DNA of 64,000 nt from Vagococcus salmoninarum (GTDB lineage: Bacteria; Bacillota; Bacilli; Lactobacillales; Vagococcaceae), in the NCBI RefSeq assembly GCF_003987495.1, contig NZ_NGJU01000010.1, positions 51,237 to 115,236 on the forward strand. Direction: 5' to 3'. The notes beneath the pieces were generated by a model, which was not told the DNA's origin, did not search any database, and worked only from the letters and a program-made list of their open reading frames with translations. Below, one piece after another: positions 59,106 to 64,000 of this stretch (position 1 is the stretch's first letter; each line of letters begins with the position of its first letter). Position numbers and translations under genes: made by a program.

Positions 59106-62100
59106 TTGAAAAAATGGCAAAATATGTCAAGTCGCTTTTTAGTCTTAGTTCTACTAAGTGCTAACTTCGTTGGACTAGCACCAATTGTTCAAGGAGCAAC
59201 AGAAGAATCGGCGGCACTGGCTGAAGAGGTCGTCACGAAAGACTCTGACGCCCCTCAGGAACCCAAAGATTCTGAAACAAGTGGGAGTCTGTCAACTACG
59301 GAACAAACATCAGTTAGTTCATCTGAAGCAGTCTCAAGCCAAAGCTTGCCTTCAAGTGAGTCAGCTAGTGCTAGTTTAGGAGCTACTAGCAAAACAACAA
59401 AGGCCAGTACTGAAACTGCAACAAGTGACAGTGAAGAAGAAACAGATAAAAAGACGATTCCAGTGCAATTATTAGGATTAAATGATTATCATGGTGCCAT
59501 CGATCTCACCGGAACGGCCTACTTAGGAAGCGACAAATTTACAAATGTTGGGCGAGCTTCTAATTTAGCAGTTCATTTAGATCAAGCTGAGGCGACATTT
59601 AAAGAAAAACACAGTAATGGCAGCAGTGAACGGATTCAAGGTGGGGATTTAGTTGGGGCTAGTCCTGCTAACTCAGCCTTACTTCAAGACGAGCCAACAA
59701 TTAAAATTTTCAATAAAATGAAATTTACGATTGGGACAATTGGTAATCACGAATTCGACCAAGGTTTAGGGGAATTTAGACGAATTTTAGATGGCGTTCC
59801 TCCTAAAGAAGGTCAGTTTAATTCAATTGTTGACAACTACCCACGTGAAGCTTCTAATATGGAAGTCGTCTTAGCCAACGTGGTGAATAAAGCCGATGGG
59901 GAACACGGCGATCAAGGTCAAATTCCTTATGAATTCTCCCCTTATACAATCAAAGAATACGGCTCAGGTGAAGAAGCGGTTAAAATTGGCTATATTGGGA
60001 TTGTAACAACGGAGTTTCCTAACTTAGTGCTGAAACAACACCACGAAAAGTATGATGTGTTAGATGAAGCGGCAACTATTGTTAAATATTCAAAAGAGTT
60101 ACGAAACCAAGGGGTTAATGCGATTGTCATCGTTTCCCACTTAGCAGCTACAAGTAGTCAAGAAGTAGTTCAAGGGGAAGTTGCTGATGTCATGGGTCGT
60201 GTCAATGACTTAGATCCAGATAACAGTGTCGACGTAGTCTTCGCTGGTCATAATCACCAATTTACAAATGGCGTGATTAAAGGTCCGAAAAACGACGTCA
60301 GAGTCGTTCAAAGTACTTCACAAGGGAAAGCGTACATCGACCTTCAAGGAGAGCTGGACGTTGAAACAAAAGACTTTGCTGAAGTGCCTAAGGCGGAAGT
60401 TAAACCGACAACAGAATTAGAAAATAAAAATCAAGAAATAGTTAACATTGTTGCGGAAGCCAATGAATTAGTTAAAACAGTCACCGAAGATAAAGTTGGT
60501 ACTGCTGATCAAGCTGCAACTGAAGCAGGTCTGATTGCCAAAGCAAGTACTGAACATAGTGAGTCACCAGTTGGTAACTTAGTTACTGAGGCTCAGTTAT
60601 ATATGGCCCAAAATGGCGGATATCTTGATGAAGCAGGTAACCCGATTAAGGTTGATTTCGCTTTAACTAATAACGGCGGGATTCGGGCTGATTTAAACGT
60701 TAAAGAAAATGGCGACATTACTTGGGGAGCAGCCCAACTAGTTCAACCGTTTGGTAATATTTTACAATTAGTTGAAATTTCAGGGAAAGACTTAATCGGT
60801 GCCTTGAATGAGCAACACCCAGTTGGCAAGGAACATTATTTCTTACAAATCGCCGGCATGAAAATGACTTATACGAAAGATGAAACTGGCTTTAAAGTTA
60901 AAACAGTCACTGATGCTAAAGGAAATGAAATTAATGAAGAGAAAAAATACGTCATCGTTATTAATGATTTCTTATTAGGTGGTGGCGATGGCTTTGCTAG
61001 CTTTACAAAAGGCAAACTCTTACAAGCCATGGATACTGATACAAATATTTTTATTAAATATTTTGAATTGAAAGAAAAAGCTGGGGAGAAAATCGCCGCA
61101 CCAGCTACTGATCGGAAACAATTAGTAACGCCGAGTAATGAGAATGTAGTGCCAATTCAAATGTTAGGTCTAAATGATTACCACGGCGCTATCGATGTCA
61201 CCGGACCGGCCTACTTAGATGGTAAAAAATATGAAGAGGTCGGCCGAGCTTCTAATTTAGCAGTTCATTTAGATCAAGCAACGACAGAATTCTTAACTGA
61301 GAATCAAAATGGCGTGTCGGAACGAGTTCAAGCTGGTGACTTAGTTGGTGCCAGTCCTGCTAACTCAGCCTTATTACAAGATGAGCCAACGATTCGTATT
61401 TTCAATGAAATGAAATTTGGCATAGGGACGATCGGGAACCATGAATTCGATCAAGGGTTAGCTGAATTTAAACGGATTTTAAATGGGACAAAACCAGTGG
61501 AAGGTCAGTTCAATTCAATTGTTGATAACTACCCACGGGAAAAATCAACTATGGATGTGGTCCTTGCCAATGTGGTGAATAAAGCTAAGGGTGACCATGG
61601 CGAAAAAGGCGAAGTCCCTTATGGCTTCGAACCATATGTCGTCAAAGAATACGGTGAGGGCACTAAAAAAGTTAAAGTTGGTTACATTGGAATTGTGACA
61701 ACGGAGTTTCCGAACTTAGTGCTAAAACAACACCACGAACAATTTGATGTCTTAGATGAAGCTGACACAATCGTTAAGTATTCTCAAGAGTTGAGAAATC
61801 AAGGTGTCAATGCGATTGTCATCGTTTCCCACTTAGCGGCTACAAGTAGTCAAGAAGTAGTTAAAGGGGAAGTTGCTGATGTCATGGCTCGTGTCAATGA
61901 CTTAGATCCAGATAACAGTGTTGATATCGTTTTTGCTGGTCACAATCACCAATTTACGAATGGTGTAATTAAAGGGCCTAAAAATGACGTTAGAGTTGTT
62001 CAAAGTACCTCACAAGGAAAAGCTTACATCGACTTAAAAGGTGAACTTGATCTTGAAACTCAAGATTTCGTTAAAACACCAACAGCAGAAGTTAAACCTA

Positions 62101-63848
62101 CAACGGAAGTTGAAACTAAGAATGAAAAAATAGTGGCGATTGTTGCTGAAGCTAATGAATTAGTTAAAACAGTCACAGAAGAAAAAGTTGGTACAGCTGA
62201 TGCTACAACTGCTGAAGCAGGTCTAATTGCTAAAGCAAGTACTGAGCATAGTGAGTCACCAGTTGGTAACTTAGTCACGGATGCTCAATTATATATGGCT
62301 CAAAATGGCGGATATGTTGATGAAGCAGGTAAACCTATTAAGGTTGATTTTGCCTTAACTAATAACGGCGGCATTCGTGCTGATTTAAACGTTAAAGCAA
62401 ACGGCGATATTACTTGGGGAGCAGCCCAACTAGTTCAACCGTTTGGTAATATTTTACAATTAGTTGAAATTTCAGGGAAAGATTTGATCGGTGCCTTGAA
62501 TGAGCAACACCCAGTTGGCAAGGAACATTATTTCTTACAAATCGCTGGCATGAAAATGACTTATACGAAAGATGAAACTGGTTTTAAAGTTGAGACAGTC
62601 ACTGATGCCAAAGGAAATAAAATTAATGAGGAACAAAAATACGTCATCGTTATTAATGATTTCTTATTAGGTGGTGGCGATGGCTTCGCTAGCTTTACGA
62701 AAGGTAAACTCTTGCAAGCTATGGATACTGATACAAATACTTTCATTAAATACTTTGAATTGAAAGAACAAGCCGGTGAGAAAATTACTGCACCAGCTAC
62801 TGATCGGAAACAATTAGCAACAACTGAACCTGAAGTACCTGAAACGCCAGTCACAGAAGAACAATTACGTGAAGCGACTAAGATTAATCCAATCACAGTT
62901 GGTGATAGTGTGATTACTGGTAAAACCTTACCAAAAGCAGTTCTTAGTTTTGGTGAAAAGGTGACAGCTACTGCCGATGAAAAAGGTCAGTTCACGTTAA
63001 CTTTAGAACAAGAGATTACTGCAGCAACACCAATTACAATTACTGTGACAGTTGGGGAAGTCAGTGTAGCGATCCTGACGGATGTTCTTGAAAAACCAAT
63101 TGACCCTGGTGAAGTTCAAGATCCTGAAAAATTGTTAAAAGCTTCAAGTATTAGCAAGTTAACTGCTGGTGATACAGTTATTAAAGGTCAAACATTGCCT
63201 GGTACGACAGTGACTTACGGATCGACTGCTAAAGTCCGTGCTATACCACTTACTGCCACAGCAGACAAGAATGGTAAGTATCAGTTAAAATTGAAGGAAA
63301 GTCTAGAAGCCGGTCAAACAGTTACTCTTGCCTTTACTTTAAAAGAGACAACAGTTGAAAAATCTGCTAAAGTCGGCGAAGTTTCCATAACTGAACCTTT
63401 GGATATAACTAAAAAGCTTTTAGAAAAAGAGACAAGCGTTAACCCAGTCACAGTTGGTGATCAAACGATTACTGGTAAGACACTAGCAGGAACAGTCGTT
63501 AATTACCGACTGAAAACAGCTGAGCAAGTGATTTTAGGTACAGCAACTGCTGATAAAGACGGAAGCTTCAGTTTGAAAGTGACTAAAGCCTTGAAAGCTA
63601 ACAGCGTCTTACTTTTAGATTTCACGATAGCTGACATTAGTATTACGAGAGAAGTGACCGTTGCTAAAGCTAAAGGGACTAACAATTCTGGCGGTAACAA
63701 CGGCAATCATAATAACAAACCTGGTGGTAGTCAGTATTTACCACAAACTGGGGAAGAGAAAGCAGTCTTCCGATTAGTTAGTATCGGACTCGTTTTAGTT
63801 GGTTACTCTATGTATTTAAAACGGGAAACGAATGAATTAAGTCAATAA
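59106..63848 (+). CDS. Cell wall-anchored protein with two tandem 5'-nucleotidase modules and Ig-like repeats
   Basis: About 1580 residues. A signal peptide (FLVLVLLSANFVGLAPIVQG) is followed by a Ser/Thr/Glu-rich linker (about 35-115). Two complete bifunctional metallophosphatase/5'-nucleotidase modules then occupy about 119-675 and 683-1239. Each has LGLNDYHGAID, GDLVGASPANSALLQDEPTI, GTIGNHEFDQG and FAGHNHQFTNG (metal ligands), and FALTNNGGIRADLNVK (nucleotide-binding domain). Three Ig-like repeats follow (VGD..I.GKTL patterns near 1265, 1350 and 1450). The sorting signal LPQTG (1545-1549) precedes a hydrophobic span and a charged tail, so sortase A should attach it. Known wall nucleotidases make adenosine from AMP/ATP, so nutrient scavenging or immune modulation is plausible. 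TTG 59106 follows GGAGAG by 8 nt. Confidence 0.88.
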   Translation: MKKWQNMSSRFLVLVLLSANFVGLAPIVQGATEESAALAEEVVTKDSDAPQEPKDSETSGSLSTTEQTSVSSSEAVSSQSLPSSESASASLGATSKTTKASTETATSDSEEETDKKTIPVQLLGLNDYHGAIDLTGTAYLGSDKFTNVGRASNLAVHLDQAEATFKEKHSNGSSERIQGGDLVGASPANSALLQDEPTIKIFNKMKFTIGTIGNHEFDQGLGEFRRILDGVPPKEGQFNSIVDNYPREASNMEVVLANVVNKADGEHGDQGQIPYEFSPYTIKEYGSGEEAVKIGYIGIVTTEFPNLVLKQHHEKYDVLDEAATIVKYSKELRNQGVNAIVIVSHLAATSSQEVVQGEVADVMGRVNDLDPDNSVDVVFAGHNHQFTNGVIKGPKNDVRVVQSTSQGKAYIDLQGELDVETKDFAEVPKAEVKPTTELENKNQEIVNIVAEANELVKTVTEDKVGTADQAATEAGLIAKASTEHSESPVGNLVTEAQLYMAQNGGYLDEAGNPIKVDFALTNNGGIRADLNVKENGDITWGAAQLVQPFGNILQLVEISGKDLIGALNEQHPVGKEHYFLQIAGMKMTYTKDETGFKVKTVTDAKGNEINEEKKYVIVINDFLLGGGDGFASFTKGKLLQAMDTDTNIFIKYFELKEKAGEKIAAPATDRKQLVTPSNENVVPIQMLGLNDYHGAIDVTGPAYLDGKKYEEVGRASNLAVHLDQATTEFLTENQNGVSERVQAGDLVGASPANSALLQDEPTIRIFNEMKFGIGTIGNHEFDQGLAEFKRILNGTKPVEGQFNSIVDNYPREKSTMDVVLANVVNKAKGDHGEKGEVPYGFEPYVVKEYGEGTKKVKVGYIGIVTTEFPNLVLKQHHEQFDVLDEADTIVKYSQELRNQGVNAIVIVSHLAATSSQEVVKGEVADVMARVNDLDPDNSVDIVFAGHNHQFTNGVIKGPKNDVRVVQSTSQGKAYIDLKGELDLETQDFVKTPTAEVKPTTEVETKNEKIVAIVAEANELVKTVTEEKVGTADATTAEAGLIAKASTEHSESPVGNLVTDAQLYMAQNGGYVDEAGKPIKVDFALTNNGGIRADLNVKANGDITWGAAQLVQPFGNILQLVEISGKDLIGALNEQHPVGKEHYFLQIAGMKMTYTKDETGFKVETVTDAKGNKINEEQKYVIVINDFLLGGGDGFASFTKGKLLQAMDTDTNTFIKYFELKEQAGEKITAPATDRKQLATTEPEVPETPVTEEQLREATKINPITVGDSVITGKTLPKAVLSFGEKVTATADEKGQFTLTLEQEITAATPITITVTVGEVSVAILTDVLEKPIDPGEVQDPEKLLKASSISKLTAGDTVIKGQTLPGTTVTYGSTAKVRAIPLTATADKNGKYQLKLKESLEAGQTVTLAFTLKETTVEKSAKVGEVSITEPLDITKKLLEKETSVNPVTVGDQTITGKTLAGTVVNYRLKTAEQVILGTATADKDGSFSLKVTKALKANSVLLLDFTIADISITREVTVAKAKGTNNSGGNNGNHNNKPGGSQYLPQTGEEKAVFRLVSIGLVLVGYSMYLKRETNELSQ
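59460..61126 (+). repeat. Tandem duplication, copy 1 (nucleotidase module 1)
   Basis: Each position tested here recurs exactly 1692 bp downstream (59479/61171, 60243/61935, 60781/62473, 61119/62811). This shows an in-frame duplication of 564 codons with no net insertion or deletion. Confidence 0.9.
61152..62818 (+). repeat. Tandem duplication, copy 2 (nucleotidase module 2)
   Basis: Second copy of the 1692-bp unit. The second half of the module (about 62280-62760 against 60590-61070) is visibly more alike at the DNA level than the first half, suggesting recent gene conversion there. Confidence 0.9.
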
Positions 63849-63927
63849 TAAGCATGTTAAAATACAATTATCGGCTCTACGTCAAATTGTGTGGATGGCT
63901 AAAATTTAGTCGAATAAATAGTTACTT

Positions 63928-63963
63928 AGGCAGCTTCATCAGAAATGGTGAAGTTGCTTTTTT
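63928..63963 (+). terminator. Rho-independent terminator after the nucleotidase gene
   Basis: GGCAGCTTCA (63929-63938) pairs with TGAAGTTGC (63949-63957, one G-T pair), then T6. Confidence 0.8.
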
Positions 63964-64000
63964 GTGTCACTTTAAAACTGATTAGAATGCGGTGTTTAAA

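Noticed and set aside
60060-61760. Possible CRISPR or short tandem repeats in the surface protein gene
   Set aside because: The repetition is a single 1692-bp domain duplication, not a short repeat-spacer array.

Overview
The window is a chromosomal segment of a low-GC Gram-positive bacterium. Gene content and order (scpA-scpB-rluB, fer/ypbB-recQ-LysM, cmk-rpsA-der-hup, TPR-ypiB-dapB-cca, thyA-dfrA, degV-GDSL-ypmS-msrA-yozE, an FMN riboswitch before ribU, an L-lysine-type MurE, an LPxTG surface protein) point to Lactobacillales, most likely Enterococcaceae (Enterococcus or Vagococcus). The genus is an inference. I saw no rRNA, tRNA, CRISPR array, prophage or complete insertion sequence.

Layout. 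1-12.4 kb: the end of a DUF59 gene, an ABC-2 exporter, a methyltransferase, a 52-codon minus-strand gene, a TcyP-type cystine transporter behind a structured leader, a purine permease flanked by inverted PurBox-like sites, azlC-azlD, cvfB, an MFS transporter, and fur with two Fur-type boxes. 12.4-38 kb: mostly housekeeping. It holds SatD/DUF3307, xerD, condensin subunits, rluB, an orphan response regulator with a degenerate phosphorylation site, riboswitch-ribU, a ferredoxin divergent from ypbB-recQ-LysM, cmk, rpsA, der, hup, TPR-ypiB, dapB-cca, a thioesterase without a canonical start codon, an ABC-F ATPase, thyA-dfrA, and murE with an Asp/Glu racemase. 38-41.9 kb: hemolysin III, degV, GDSL lipase, ypmS, msrA, yozE.

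41.9-55.6 kb is an accessory glycan-utilisation island arranged around a divergent promoter pair (48.68-48.78 kb). Leftward run a GH20 hexosaminidase (frameshifted), a small anchored protein, a YesL-like membrane protein, a membrane-bound AraC-type regulator and a GH1 glycosidase. Rightward run a GH29 alpha-L-fucosidase, two ABC permeases, a lipoprotein binding protein and a GH84 N-acetylglucosaminidase. None of the enzymes has a visible signal peptide and no ABC ATPase is encoded. I therefore infer import of intact oligosaccharides carrying fucose, GlcNAc/GalNAc and hexose, powered by a shared ATPase encoded elsewhere, followed by degradation in the cytoplasm. A perfect palindromic cre-like site precedes the transporter genes.

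55.8-64 kb encodes envelope functions: an OatA-like O-acetyltransferase, an AI-2E/PerM family protein, and a 1580-residue wall-anchored protein with two complete 5'-nucleotidase modules. The two modules are a collinear tandem duplication with a period of exactly 1692 bp. A PurBox-like sequence upstream of this gene resembles the pair at the purine permease, which suggests, but does not prove, coordinated extracellular nucleotide breakdown and purine uptake.
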